This document shows, piece after piece, positions 8,443 to 16,477 of a stretch of 64,000 nt of DNA. This DNA is from Chloroflexota bacterium. Its GTDB lineage: Bacteria > Chloroflexota > Limnocylindria > QHBO01. A program made the translations under genes and the position numbers. The stretch covers positions 124,001 through 188,000 of the forward strand of contig QHBO01000017.1 in the NCBI GenBank assembly GCA_003243965.1, read 5' to 3'. Within the stretch, counting starts at the first letter, position 1; each line of letters opens with the position of its first letter. The notes beneath the pieces were generated by a model. That model did no database searches. It was not told where the DNA came from and saw only the letters and a program-made list of their open reading frames with translations.

Positions 8443-9237
8443 TCAACCCACGCAGGCCGACACGAGGGCGGCCCAATCGGCCTCCGGCGCGTCCGGCAGC
8501 GCGTCCAGCCGCGCGTCCAGCCGCACGAGAAACTCGACGTTGCCCTGCGCTCCGGTGATAGGCGAGCGCATCAGTCCCACCGGGTGGAGGCCGGCGGACA
8601 CCGCGTCCACAGCGAGGCGCTCGAGGACCGCACGGTGGACCGCCGGATCGCGAACCACTCCGCCGCGCGGGACGGCCTCCCGTCCCGCCTCGAACTGCGG
8701 CTTGACGAGCGCAATCACCACCCCGCCTTCGGCGAGCAGCTGCCGCACCGCGGGCAGCACCAGGCGCAGCGAGATGAAGGACAGGTCCAGGGTCGCAAGC
8801 GCAACCGCTTCGGGGAGTGCCGTCAGCCGGCGGAGATCTGTGCGCTCCATGCTGACCACGCGCGGGTCCCGACGCAGGCGCTCCGACAGCTGCCCGCGTC
8901 CGACGTCCACGGCGTAGACCACGCGCGCGCCGGCCTGCAGCAGCGCATCAGTGAAGCCACCGGTGGACGCTCCCGCGTCGAGGCAGGCAGCGCCGTCGGG
9001 GTCGATCCCGAATCCGCGCAGCGCCGCCTCGAGCTTCACGCCACCCCGGGACACGAACCTCGGCTGCCGAACGAGCTCGAGTGCCACGTCGTCGACCACC
9101 TGCTGGCCCGGCTTGAGCATCCGGCTGCCCGCACCCGCCATCTCGACCTCGCCCGCGAGCAGGAGCGCCTGCGCCTCGGACCGCGAGCGGGCCAGGCCGC
9201 GCTCGACCAGGAGCTGATCGAGGCGCACGCGTGGCAT
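8443..9237 (-). CDS. tlyA: TlyA-family rRNA 2'-O-methyltransferase
   Basis: 264 aa. An N-terminal S4 RNA-binding domain (RLDQLLVERGLARSRSEAQ) is followed by an FtsJ/RrmJ-like SAM domain: RFVSRGGVKLE (Lys68), the SAM loop CLDAGASTGGFTDALL (85-100), Asp152 in TLDLSFISL, and VKPQFEAG (Lys179, Glu183). These make the K-D-K-E tetrad of 2'-O-ribose methyltransferases. TlyA methylates 16S and/or 23S rRNA in characterised actinobacteria. It lies between dxs and the RHH/nadK/recN genes. Confidence 0.93.
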   Translation of the reverse strand: MPRVRLDQLLVERGLARSRSEAQALLLAGEVEMAGAGSRMLKPGQQVVDDVALELVRQPRFVSRGGVKLEAALRGFGIDPDGAACLDAGASTGGFTDALLQAGARVVYAVDVGRGQLSERLRRDPRVVSMERTDLRRLTALPEAVALATLDLSFISLRLVLPAVRQLLAEGGVVIALVKPQFEAGREAVPRGGVVRDPAVHRAVLERLAVDAVSAGLHPVGLMRSPITGAQGNVEFLVRLDARLDALPDAPEADWAALVSACVG

Positions 9238-9264
9238 GCAAACCGCGGTGTGCGCCGTGCTCAG

Positions 9265-11262
9265 CTAGGCCGCGTTGACCCCGGCGCGCGGCGCCGACCG
9301 CTTGGGCTGCGGGTGGGCGGCCCGTGGTTGCGCGGCATCGTCGGGCGCCAGGTCGAGCGCCTCGCGCACTTGGGCGAGGATGCCCGGGCCGTCGATCCGC
9401 TGCTGGCGGCGCAGGTCATCGATCGCGCCGTGATGGACGAATCCTTCCCCCAGCGCGATCTTCAGGAGCGGGAGCCGAAGCCCCCGGCGGTTCAGCGCAT
9501 CGAGGATCCCGTCCCCGAAGCCGCCCATTGCGGCGCTTTCCTCTGCGGTCACGACCAGGCGCTTTCCCTCCGCATGCTCGGCGACGAGCGACTCGTCGAG
9601 CGGCTTCGCCCATCGGGCATTGATGACTGTCGCGCTCAGGCCGTAGCGCGCTCGCAGCTGGTCAGCCACCCACGAGAGCCGCTGCACGATCGGTCCGAAA
9701 CCGACCAGCAACAGGTTGTCGCCAGTCGCCAGCACCTCGCCGCGACCGATCTGGAGGGGTCGCCCCCGACGATCGGTGAGATCCTCGCCCGCGTCGCGCG
9801 GAAAGTGGAGGCTGACCGGCCCATCGTGCTCGAGGCCGGTGACGACCATGTCGCGCAGCTCCTGCTCGTCCTTTGGCGATCCGATCACCAGTCCCGGCAG
9901 GGCGCGCTGGGCCGGGAGCGTGAACATCCCCTGGTGCGAGGTGCCGTCCTCGCCAACCAGGCCGGCGCGGTCGATGGCCAGCAGCACGGGCAGATCGTTC
10001 TGGCACACGTCGTGGACGAGCTGGTCGTAGGCGCGCTGGCTGAAGGTGGAGTACAGCGATACCACCGGGCGCTTGCCACCCAGCGCCAGGCCGGCGGCCA
10101 TGGTGACCGAATGCTGCTCCGCGATGCCGACGTCGAAGAAGCGCTCCGGGAAGCGCTCCTGGAACCGGGACAGGCCGGTCCCGGTCGGCATCCCCGCGGT
10201 GATGGCGCAGATCCGACCGTCGGTCTCCGCGACCCGGATCAGCTCCTCCACGAACGTGTGGGTATAGGTCTTCGGCTTGCGGAGTGGTGCGGAGCCAACC
10301 GGCACTGGCTCCTCGGTCGGATCGATCACGCACAGGTCGATCGGCGGCAGCGACGCACCGTGGAAGCTCACGCTGTCCAGCTCGGCCGGCGCGTAGCCGC
10401 GACCCTTGACCGTCTTGACATGGACCAGCACCGGGGCGTCGAGGCGAAGGGCGCGCGCGAAGGTCTCCTCCATCTCACGCAGATCGTGCCCGTCCAGGAC
10501 GCCGATGTAGGTGATCCCGATGTCCTCGAAGAAGCCGACCTTGGCCCACGATCGTTTGAAACCTTCCTTGGTGAAGGCCAGGAAGTCGAAGAGCGGCTTG
10601 CCGACGAGCGGGATGCGAGGCAGCGCGCGCTTGGACGCCGTCTTCGTCCCCTGGTAGGCGCGCGTCAGCCGCAGCTTGTTGAGGCTGGTGGACAGCCCAC
10701 CGACCGATGGGCTGATGCTCATCTCGTTGTCGTTCAGGACGATCAGCAGCCGGCTCTTGAGGTGGCCGAGGTGGTTCAGCCCCTCCAGCGTCAGCCCGCT
10801 GCCGAGGGCGGCATCACCGACGCAGACAGCGATCTGCTGTCGGCGCCTCGGGTCGTCGGCGGGCAGCAGGTCCCGAGCTGCGGCGAGGCCGACCCCGATG
10901 CTCACCCCGGTCCCCGCGTGGCCGCCGTCGAACACGTCGTGTTCGCTCTCGCTGCGGCGCGGGAAGCCGCCGATGCCCTCGAGCTGGCGAAGGGTATCGA
11001 AGCGATCGCCTCTGCCGGTCAGCAGCTTGTGGGCGTAGGCCTGGTGTCCGGTGTCCCACACGATCCTGTCGCGCGGCGAGTCCAGCACCCGGTGGAGGGC
11101 CAGGGCGATCTCCACGGCGCCAAGCGAGGAGGCGAGGTGGCCACCGGTGCGGTGGACCGTTCGGATCATCTTCTCCCGGAGCTGGGCGGCGAGTTCGTCG
11201 AGCTCCCGGTAGGTCATCCCGCGCATCTGGGCGGGATCGGTCAACTGCTCGAGGGTCGGCAA
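9265..11262 (-). CDS. dxs: 1-deoxy-D-xylulose-5-phosphate synthase
   Basis: 665 aa, TPP-dependent. It condenses pyruvate and glyceraldehyde-3-phosphate in the first step of the MEP isoprenoid pathway. Visible motifs are TGGHLASSLGAVE (catalytic His), the TPP/Mg site CVGDAALGSGLTLEGLN with NDNEMSISPSVG, and the pyrimidine-domain Glu in DVGIAEQHSVTMAAGLAL. The start is a TTG at 11262 with GGAG 8 nt upstream; Met13 (MRGMTYRELDELA) is an alternative. A C-terminal ~30-residue Ala/Pro/Arg tail is unusual. Confidence 0.95.
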   Translation of the reverse strand: MPTLEQLTDPAQMRGMTYRELDELAAQLREKMIRTVHRTGGHLASSLGAVEIALALHRVLDSPRDRIVWDTGHQAYAHKLLTGRGDRFDTLRQLEGIGGFPRRSESEHDVFDGGHAGTGVSIGVGLAAARDLLPADDPRRRQQIAVCVGDAALGSGLTLEGLNHLGHLKSRLLIVLNDNEMSISPSVGGLSTSLNKLRLTRAYQGTKTASKRALPRIPLVGKPLFDFLAFTKEGFKRSWAKVGFFEDIGITYIGVLDGHDLREMEETFARALRLDAPVLVHVKTVKGRGYAPAELDSVSFHGASLPPIDLCVIDPTEEPVPVGSAPLRKPKTYTHTFVEELIRVAETDGRICAITAGMPTGTGLSRFQERFPERFFDVGIAEQHSVTMAAGLALGGKRPVVSLYSTFSQRAYDQLVHDVCQNDLPVLLAIDRAGLVGEDGTSHQGMFTLPAQRALPGLVIGSPKDEQELRDMVVTGLEHDGPVSLHFPRDAGEDLTDRRGRPLQIGRGEVLATGDNLLLVGFGPIVQRLSWVADQLRARYGLSATVINARWAKPLDESLVAEHAEGKRLVVTAEESAAMGGFGDGILDALNRRGLRLPLLKIALGEGFVHHGAIDDLRRQQRIDGPGILAQVREALDLAPDDAAQPRAAHPQPKRSAPRAGVNAA

Positions 11263-11292
11263 GGAGGCTACTCCGGGTTCCAGGTTCGCCGG

Positions 11293-11298
11293 AGTATA
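11293..11298 (-). promoter_or_regulatory. Predicted -10 box for dxs
   Basis: The minus strand reads GCTATACT. The hexamer TATACT ends 30 nt before the TTG start of dxs, predicting a short ~24-nt leader that includes the GGAG. No convincing -35 is visible. It lies in the ~104-bp gap between xseB and dxs. Confidence 0.55.
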
Positions 11299-11366
11299 GC
11301 CCGCGCATAGGCTTCGCTCAGCGGGGCCGGTCCGAGTGGGCCGGTCGGCCGAGTCGGCTGAAGCGG

Positions 11367-11651
11367 TCAGCGCGCCTCGCCGGCGGCGCTCGCGGCGGCG
11401 TCCGACTCGTCGGAAGTGGCCGCGGCGGCGTCCGGCCCGCGGCGGCCGAGCTCGGTGATCGTCAGCTCCGCCTCCCGCAGGCGGCGCTCGCAGGCGGCAT
11501 GCAGCCGAAGGCCTTCGCGGTACAGCCCGATGCTCTCCTCGAGTCCGACGCTACCGGCCTCGAGCGCCTGAACGATCCGCTGAAGGTCCGCCACCAGCTC
11601 GTCGAAGGGGCGGCGCGCCAGCTCATCGTCCGTCTGCGGCGTGAGCGTCAT
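11367..11651 (-). CDS. xseB: Exodeoxyribonuclease VII small subunit
   Basis: 94 aa. PFDELVADLQRIVQALEAGS followed by GLEESIGLYREGLRLH and a charged helix is the XseB signature. The C-terminal ~25 residues are a low-complexity Ala/Asp tail. The ATG at 11651 overlaps the xseA stop as ATGA (11648-11651). The same frame is open far upstream across xseA, but only the part from this Met is XseB. It partners XseA in exonuclease VII. Confidence 0.93.
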   Translation of the reverse strand: MTLTPQTDDELARRPFDELVADLQRIVQALEAGSVGLEESIGLYREGLRLHAACERRLREAELTITELGRRGPDAAAATSDESDAAASAAGEAR

Positions 11652-12904
11652 CGCAGCAGCTCGGCGCCGTCGCCTTCGCGCGTCCGCTCCACGCGCGCGT
11701 CCAGCGCGCCGCGCGCGAGGACCACCTCGACCGCCGCTCCGACGGGGGCGTCCGACAACGCGCGGACGATGGTGCCGTCCGGGCGCCGCGTGACCGCATA
11801 GCCACGCTCCAGCGTGGCTGCCGGCGACAGGGCGCGGAGACGGTGGGCGAGCGACGCCGTCAACAGCGCACTGCGGGTGATCCGCCCCTCGAGGGCCCGC
11901 GCCGAGCGATCGACCAGGTCCGCGGTCTGCTGGCGCGCGGCCGCGAGGTTCGGAGCCGCGGCGGCCAGCGCCCGAGCCTCTGCCGACACCAGCCTCCGCC
12001 GGTCCTGGGCTCGAGCCAGCAAGGCTGCTGAGGCTCGGTCGCGAAGACGGCCGAGGATCGCCGGCAGCTGCGTCCCGTCGGGGACCGCAAGCTCCGCGGC
12101 AGCGCTTGGTGTCGGCGCCCGCAGGTCGGCGGCGAAGTCCGCAAGCGTGACGTCGCTCTCGTGCCCGACTCCCACCACGACCGGCATCGGCGCGCGGGCC
12201 ACGCAGCGCACGACACGCTCGTCGTTGAAGCTCCACAGGTCCTCGAGGGAACCACCGCCCCGGGCCAGGATGACGGCGTCCAGGGCGGTGTCCGCGTACA
12301 GTCGCTCCAGCGCGCGCACGATGGCGGGCGCTGCGGTGACGCCCTGCACGATCGTCGGCGACAGAACCAGCTCGACGAGCGGATAGCGGCGCCGGATCAC
12401 GTTCCCGATATCCCGCCACACCGCGCCCACCGGCGACGTGACGACGCCGATCCGACGCGGCCAGCGCGGCAGCGGTCGCTTCCGCATCGCCTCGAACAGC
12501 CCTTCCGCCGCAAGCGCGACGCGGAGCGCCTCGTACTGCTGGTGCAGGTCCCCGGCGCCGGCCGGTGTCAGAGACTCGACGTACAGCTGGTAGATGCCCT
12601 GCGGTTCGTACGCCCGCACGCGGCCGTGGACGATGACCTGCATCCCGTGCGCGGGGCGCACCGCCGCGGCCGCCAGCTGCTCGCGAAACAGGACGGCGCG
12701 GACCTGCGACGCGGCATCCTTGAGGGTGAAGAAGCAGTGGCCCGATGGGGGAAACGAGGGAGTCGAAACCTCCCCCTCGACCCAGACGTCGGACAGCGCC
12801 GGATCGGCGTCCAACAGGCCGCGCACGCGGCGATTGAGATCGGTGACCCGCAGGATGCGCGGCGCCGCGAGCTGGCTCGACTGCCAGAGCGTTGGCTGGT
12901 CCAT
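11648..12904 (-). CDS. xseA: Exodeoxyribonuclease VII large subunit
   Basis: 418 aa. An N-terminal OB fold (LRVTDLNRRVRGLLDADPALSDVWVEGEVS is the start of it) is followed by the catalytic domain with RIGVVTSPVGAVWRDI, DAVILARGGGSLEDLWSFN and VVVGVGHESDVTLADFAADLRAPTPSAAAEL. A coiled coil leads to a C-terminal segment (LERGYAVTRRPDGTIV). The enzyme degrades single-stranded DNA. A TAAGGT hexamer lies exactly 6 nt before the ATG. Confidence 0.96.
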   Translation of the reverse strand: MDQPTLWQSSQLAAPRILRVTDLNRRVRGLLDADPALSDVWVEGEVSTPSFPPSGHCFFTLKDAASQVRAVLFREQLAAAAVRPAHGMQVIVHGRVRAYEPQGIYQLYVESLTPAGAGDLHQQYEALRVALAAEGLFEAMRKRPLPRWPRRIGVVTSPVGAVWRDIGNVIRRRYPLVELVLSPTIVQGVTAAPAIVRALERLYADTALDAVILARGGGSLEDLWSFNDERVVRCVARAPMPVVVGVGHESDVTLADFAADLRAPTPSAAAELAVPDGTQLPAILGRLRDRASAALLARAQDRRRLVSAEARALAAAAPNLAAARQQTADLVDRSARALEGRITRSALLTASLAHRLRALSPAATLERGYAVTRRPDGTIVRALSDAPVGAAVEVVLARGALDARVERTREGDGAELLR

Positions 12905-12910
12905 GTCGCT

Positions 12911-12916
12911 ACCTTA
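12911..12916 (-). promoter_or_regulatory. Predicted -10 box for xseA-xseB (leaderless)
   Basis: TAAGGT on the minus strand with only 6 nt (12905-12910) before the xseA ATG. Transcription would start at or next to the A of ATG, and no Shine-Dalgarno is present. It belongs to the recurrent leaderless pattern described in the findings. Confidence 0.45.
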
Positions 12917-12980
12917 CCCGACCCGTCAGCGCGCCCGCCGGCGGAGCGCGACCCATCGGCCGCGGCCCATCGGCCGTGAT

Positions 12981-13541
12981 CTACCGCACGCGCGTCAGGT
13001 AGTCGCCGGTGCGCGTGTCGATCCGAAGCGTGTCACCTTCGTTCACGAAGAGGGGAACCTGGACCACCAGGCCGCCCTCCAGCGTGGCGGGCTTCTTGGC
13101 CCCTGTGGCGGTGTCTCCGGCGAATCCGCGGTCAGTCTGGGTCACGCGCAGGTCGACGGCAACCGGCAGATCGACACCCAGTACCTCGCCCTCGTGGATG
13201 CTGACGAACGCATCGGTGTTCTCCTTGAGGTACCGAGCGTCGTCACCGAGCAGCCCGGCCGGAACCGAGAATTGGTCGTACGTCTCGCTGTCCATGAAAT
13301 GGAACACGTCGCCATCGGCGTACAGGTACTGGACCTTGCGCTGCTCGACCCGCGCCCGCGGCCACCGGGTCCCCGCCTGGAAGGTACGCTCCACGATGTC
13401 GCCGCGCCGCACGTTCTGCAGCTTCATGCGCACCTGGGCCGACCCGCGCGCCATCTTGATGTGGCTCCAGTCGAGCACCTTCATCAGCTGGCCGTCCAGC
13501 TCGATGATGGCGCCCTTCTTCACCTCGCCGGTGCTGATCAC
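12981..13541 (-). CDS. efp: Elongation factor P
   Basis: 186 aa, starting at a GTG (MISTGEVKKG...). Three EF-P domains are visible, with the C-terminal signature TGAKKPATLEGGLVVQVPLFV and ending DTRTGDYLTRVR. EF-P rescues ribosomes stalled on polyproline. The domain-I loop reads HIKMARGSAQ, placing Arg32 at the position of the modified Lys34 of E. coli EF-P. The gene is followed by pepP in minus-strand order pepP-efp, a common pairing. A weak TAGGCG precedes the GTG. Confidence 0.96.
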   Translation of the reverse strand: MISTGEVKKGAIIELDGQLMKVLDWSHIKMARGSAQVRMKLQNVRRGDIVERTFQAGTRWPRARVEQRKVQYLYADGDVFHFMDSETYDQFSVPAGLLGDDARYLKENTDAFVSIHEGEVLGVDLPVAVDLRVTQTDRGFAGDTATGAKKPATLEGGLVVQVPLFVNEGDTLRIDTRTGDYLTRVR

Positions 13542-13587
13542 GTTCGCCTACCGATGCCTCCCATCGCAGCTGTTGGAGCCGTGTCGC

Positions 13588-14721
13588 TCAGATCGTGACG
13601 GCCTCGCGCCGGGAAGCCGTCAGGCGGCGGGCGCCGTGCGCCTCGACGACCACGATGTCCTCGATCCGAATCCCGGCCACGCCCGCGAGGTAGATGCCCG
13701 GCTCGACGCTGAACACCATCCCCTCCCGCAGGGGCGCCTCGAAGGTTAGCAGCCGCGGAGCCTCGTGCGTCTCCAGGCCGATGCCGTGGCCGACCCCATG
13801 ACCGAAGTGTTCGGCATGGCCGGACTCCTCGATGAGCTGGCGCGCGACCGCATCCACCGACGCGCCGCTGACGCCCGGGCGCACGGCCTCGATCGCTCGC
13901 CGCTGCGCCTCGCGGACGATCTCATGCAGCCGACGCACCTGCTCGGAAACCTCTCCGACGAACAGGGTGCGGGTCATGTCCGAGCGGTAGCCGTCGACCT
14001 GACACCCGTAGTCGAGGAGCAGCACGCTCCCGGCCTCGACGGGGGTCGACCCCGGCGCGCCGTGCGGCATGGCGGCTCGCGGCCCGACCAGCACGATGGG
14101 ATCGAACGCGGTTCCCTCAGCGTGATTGTCGATGAAGAAGCGCTCCAGCTCGGCTGCCAGGGCCCGCTCGGTGACGCCGGGACGAATGCGGTCGAGCAGG
14201 TACACGAGCGCCTGGTCACCAAGTTGGCAGGCTGCCTCGATGGCGGCCACCTCGGCAGGCTCCTTCACGATCCGCAGCTCCGCCAGCTCGGCGTCGATGG
14301 CGTGCAGCTCGGTTCCCGGCGCCGACTCGGCGAGCGCCGCCCAGCGCGCGTGGACCAGCGACTCCGCCTCGAGGCCAAGGCGCAGCACCCCATGGTCGGC
14401 GAGCAGGTTGGCGATCACGATGGCCATCGGTGCGGCAGTGCGGACCACCCGCCAACCATCGGTCACCTGGGTGGCAGCCTGTTCCAGGTAGCGGAAGTCA
14501 ACCAGGAGGAGCTGCTCGAAGGCAGTCACGAACAGGGTCCCCGAGTAGCCGGCCGTCTCCCCCTCGCCCCGCGCCAACCGGAAGCCGGACAGATAGCGGC
14601 TGTTCGCCGGCCGGCTGATGATCACCGCGTCCAGCTCGAGCTCTGCCATGCGCTTGCGCAGCCGTGCGAGCCGCTCGGCCCTCGGGGTCCCGATGGTCGG
14701 GCGGACCGGCGCCGTGCGCAT
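13588..14721 (-). CDS. pepP: Xaa-Pro aminopeptidase-like M24 peptidase
   Basis: 377 aa from the ATG at 14721, 24 nt after the mltG stop. Upstream codons in this frame lie in mltG. A creatinase-like N-domain (DAVIISRPANSRYLSGF) precedes the pita-bread domain with metal ligands: Asp in LLLDYGCQVDGYRSDMTRT, His in HFGHGVGHGIGLETHE, and Glu in FSVEPGIYLAGVAGIRIED. It removes N-terminal residues preceding proline. The pairing with efp (a polyproline translation factor) is recurrent in bacteria. The precise substrate is inferred. Confidence 0.9.
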   Translation of the reverse strand: MRTAPVRPTIGTPRAERLARLRKRMAELELDAVIISRPANSRYLSGFRLARGEGETAGYSGTLFVTAFEQLLLVDFRYLEQAATQVTDGWRVVRTAAPMAIVIANLLADHGVLRLGLEAESLVHARWAALAESAPGTELHAIDAELAELRIVKEPAEVAAIEAACQLGDQALVYLLDRIRPGVTERALAAELERFFIDNHAEGTAFDPIVLVGPRAAMPHGAPGSTPVEAGSVLLLDYGCQVDGYRSDMTRTLFVGEVSEQVRRLHEIVREAQRRAIEAVRPGVSGASVDAVARQLIEESGHAEHFGHGVGHGIGLETHEAPRLLTFEAPLREGMVFSVEPGIYLAGVAGIRIEDIVVVEAHGARRLTASRREAVTI

Positions 14722-14744
14722 CGGTGTCTCTATCGGGTTGCGGC

Positions 14745-16061
14745 TCACCCCGGCGGGCACTCGCGCAGGGCCTGGGCGGCGTTCGCCTGCTGGTCGGCGA
14801 GGGTCTGCGCGAATCGGTGCGATCCGTCGCGCTTGCCTCCCGGGCAGGCCGCCACGAAGTAGAAATAGCCGGCCTGTGTCTGCGGCGCCGCCACCGCCTG
14901 GATCGAGGCAATCCGCGGCGCGGCGATCGGGCTCGACGGGAGCCCGGCATGGAGGTACGTCTGATAGCCGGCCAGCGCGGGCGGCAGTTGGATCTTGTCT
15001 CCCCCGTCGGGCAGTGGCTGCCACCACTTGATCGTGCCCCACTGCGCCACCGGCGCGGCGCCGTACTTGGCCGTGGCCAGCCCGTACTGGAGTGTCGGGT
15101 CGGCGTTCAGGACCCACCTCTGGCTCGTGTCGCGCAGACGGTTGATGTAGACCCCTGCGATCAGCGGCCTCTCCTTGTTGAGGACCGCCTCGCGCTCGAC
15201 GATGGAGGCGAGCTTGACCGCGTCGTCGATGCTCATCCCGTTCTTCGCCAGCTGGCTGCGGATCTGCGGTGTCAGGCGCTTGTCGAACTCGTTGAGGAGC
15301 CGCTGGACGACCTCGAGCGCGGTCGAGTTGCCGTCGATGCGATAGGTGTCCGGGTAGAGGTAGCCCTCCAGGCTGCGCCCCTTGGGCAGGTCCTTGAAGT
15401 AGTCGTACTGGTTCAGCAGGCTGGGGGGTGGGTCCTTGACCAGCTTCACGAACTCCCCGAGGTTCATGGTCAGCGGCTGTTTGGCGAGGTATGCGACGAT
15501 CTCCTCCAGCCGCCACCCCTCCCGGATGGTGATCTGCACCTCCGGCCCTGCCTCCTGGCGCAGTGCGGCGATGATCTGGGTGGGGACCATGCTCGGCGAC
15601 AGGTCGTAGGTGCCCGCCTGAAGGCTGCCGGAGCGCCCGGCCTGCAGGACCCAGTATTCGAAGGCCACCTGGCTCTTGATCAGCCCCTTGCTGTAGAGGA
15701 GCTGCCCGATCTGCGTAGCGGTCGCGCCGATCGGCACCTGGAAGCTGATCCGCGTCGCGTTCCGACTGGCCGCCACGTCGGCGAGCTCGTCGGGCCGGTA
15801 CCAGCGGACGAAGTCACGCACCAGCCCCTGTTCGATGGTGCCTGGGTTCGCCTCCACCCAGCTCATCAGGCGCGGAGCGAACGCCAGGAACCCGATGAAC
15901 AACAACACGCCCAGGGCGGCGATGACCGCGGCGAACCAGCCGATCAGAACCACCGGCTGGAAGCGACGAGCGCGCGTCGGCACGTCGCGCTGCTCGCGCC
16001 GCTGGCGTATCCGCGCGTTCCGCTCGGCCTCACGGCCCCACGATCCGGGTCGTCGGGTCAT
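14745..16061 (-). CDS. mltG: Endolytic murein transglycosylase MltG (YceG)
   Basis: 438 aa. A cytoplasmic Arg-rich N-terminus is followed by one TM helix (~residues 37-60), a LysM-like segment (IPIG-type: FQVPIGATATQIGQLLYSKGLIKS) and the YceG catalytic domain with DTYRIDGNSTALEVVQRLLNEF and the catalytic Glu in LASIVEREAVLNKE. It cuts nascent glycan strands in the periplasmic/extracellular wall. Its ATG overlaps the ruvX stop by 4 nt. An alaS-ruvX-mltG order is typical of Gram-positive-type genomes. Confidence 0.94.
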   Translation of the reverse strand: MTRRPGSWGREAERNARIRQRREQRDVPTRARRFQPVVLIGWFAAVIAALGVLLFIGFLAFAPRLMSWVEANPGTIEQGLVRDFVRWYRPDELADVAASRNATRISFQVPIGATATQIGQLLYSKGLIKSQVAFEYWVLQAGRSGSLQAGTYDLSPSMVPTQIIAALRQEAGPEVQITIREGWRLEEIVAYLAKQPLTMNLGEFVKLVKDPPPSLLNQYDYFKDLPKGRSLEGYLYPDTYRIDGNSTALEVVQRLLNEFDKRLTPQIRSQLAKNGMSIDDAVKLASIVEREAVLNKERPLIAGVYINRLRDTSQRWVLNADPTLQYGLATAKYGAAPVAQWGTIKWWQPLPDGGDKIQLPPALAGYQTYLHAGLPSSPIAAPRIASIQAVAAPQTQAGYFYFVAACPGGKRDGSHRFAQTLADQQANAAQALRECPPG

Positions 16062-16477
16062 CTATCCTCCTCGGCGTCCAGGTATTCTTGCAGGATCAGG
16101 CTCGCGGCCGCGGAATCGACCTCTCCGCTCCGCGCGACCGGCCGCCGGCCGGTCGCGCGCAGCCGCTCCCCCGCCTCCCAGGAGGTGAGACGCTCGTCGA
16201 CAAAGGTGACCGGCAGGCCGACCACCGGCGCCAGCCGCGCGCCAAACTCGCGCACGGCGGCCGCCTGGGGGCCCTCCGAGCCGTCCAAGTTGCGCGGCAG
16301 GCCGAGCACGATCCGGGTGACCCGCTCTTCCGCCGTCAGACGGGCGATATGGGCGAAGTCGGCACGCTCGTCGTGACGTCGAATCGCCGGCCGCGCGAAG
16401 GCAATGCCGGTCTCGTCGTCGGCGATCGCCACTCCGATTCGTCGCGTCCCGTGGTCGAGCGCCAGGATCCGACTCAT
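16058..16477 (-). CDS. ruvX: Putative pre-16S rRNA nuclease / Holliday-junction resolvase-like YqgF
   Basis: 139 aa from the ATG at 16477, which overlaps the upstream stop as ATGA. A longer start would add a low-complexity Arg/Gly tail lying in the upstream gene. It is an RNase-H fold: ILALDHGTRRIGVAIAD (first Asp), IVLGLPRNLDGSEG, VTFVDERLTSWEA (Glu) and SGEVDSAAASLILQEYLD (last Asp). E. coli YqgF processes the 16S rRNA 5' end; a resolvase role is less certain. Confidence 0.92.
   Translation of the reverse strand: MSRILALDHGTRRIGVAIADDETGIAFARPAIRRHDERADFAHIARLTAEERVTRIVLGLPRNLDGSEGPQAAAVREFGARLAPVVGLPVTFVDERLTSWEAGERLRATGRRPVARSGEVDSAAASLILQEYLDAEEDR

Noticed and set aside
8308-11310. 1000-codon plus-strand open frame
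   Set aside because: It is the antisense shadow of dxs and tlyA; GC-rich codon bias keeps the opposite strand open, and the protein is low-complexity His/Arg/Gln-rich with no domain.
12940-12980. Short direct repeat of CCCATCGGCCG between xseA and efp
   Set aside because: Only two copies in a GC-rich gap; it may be chance and no function is suggested.
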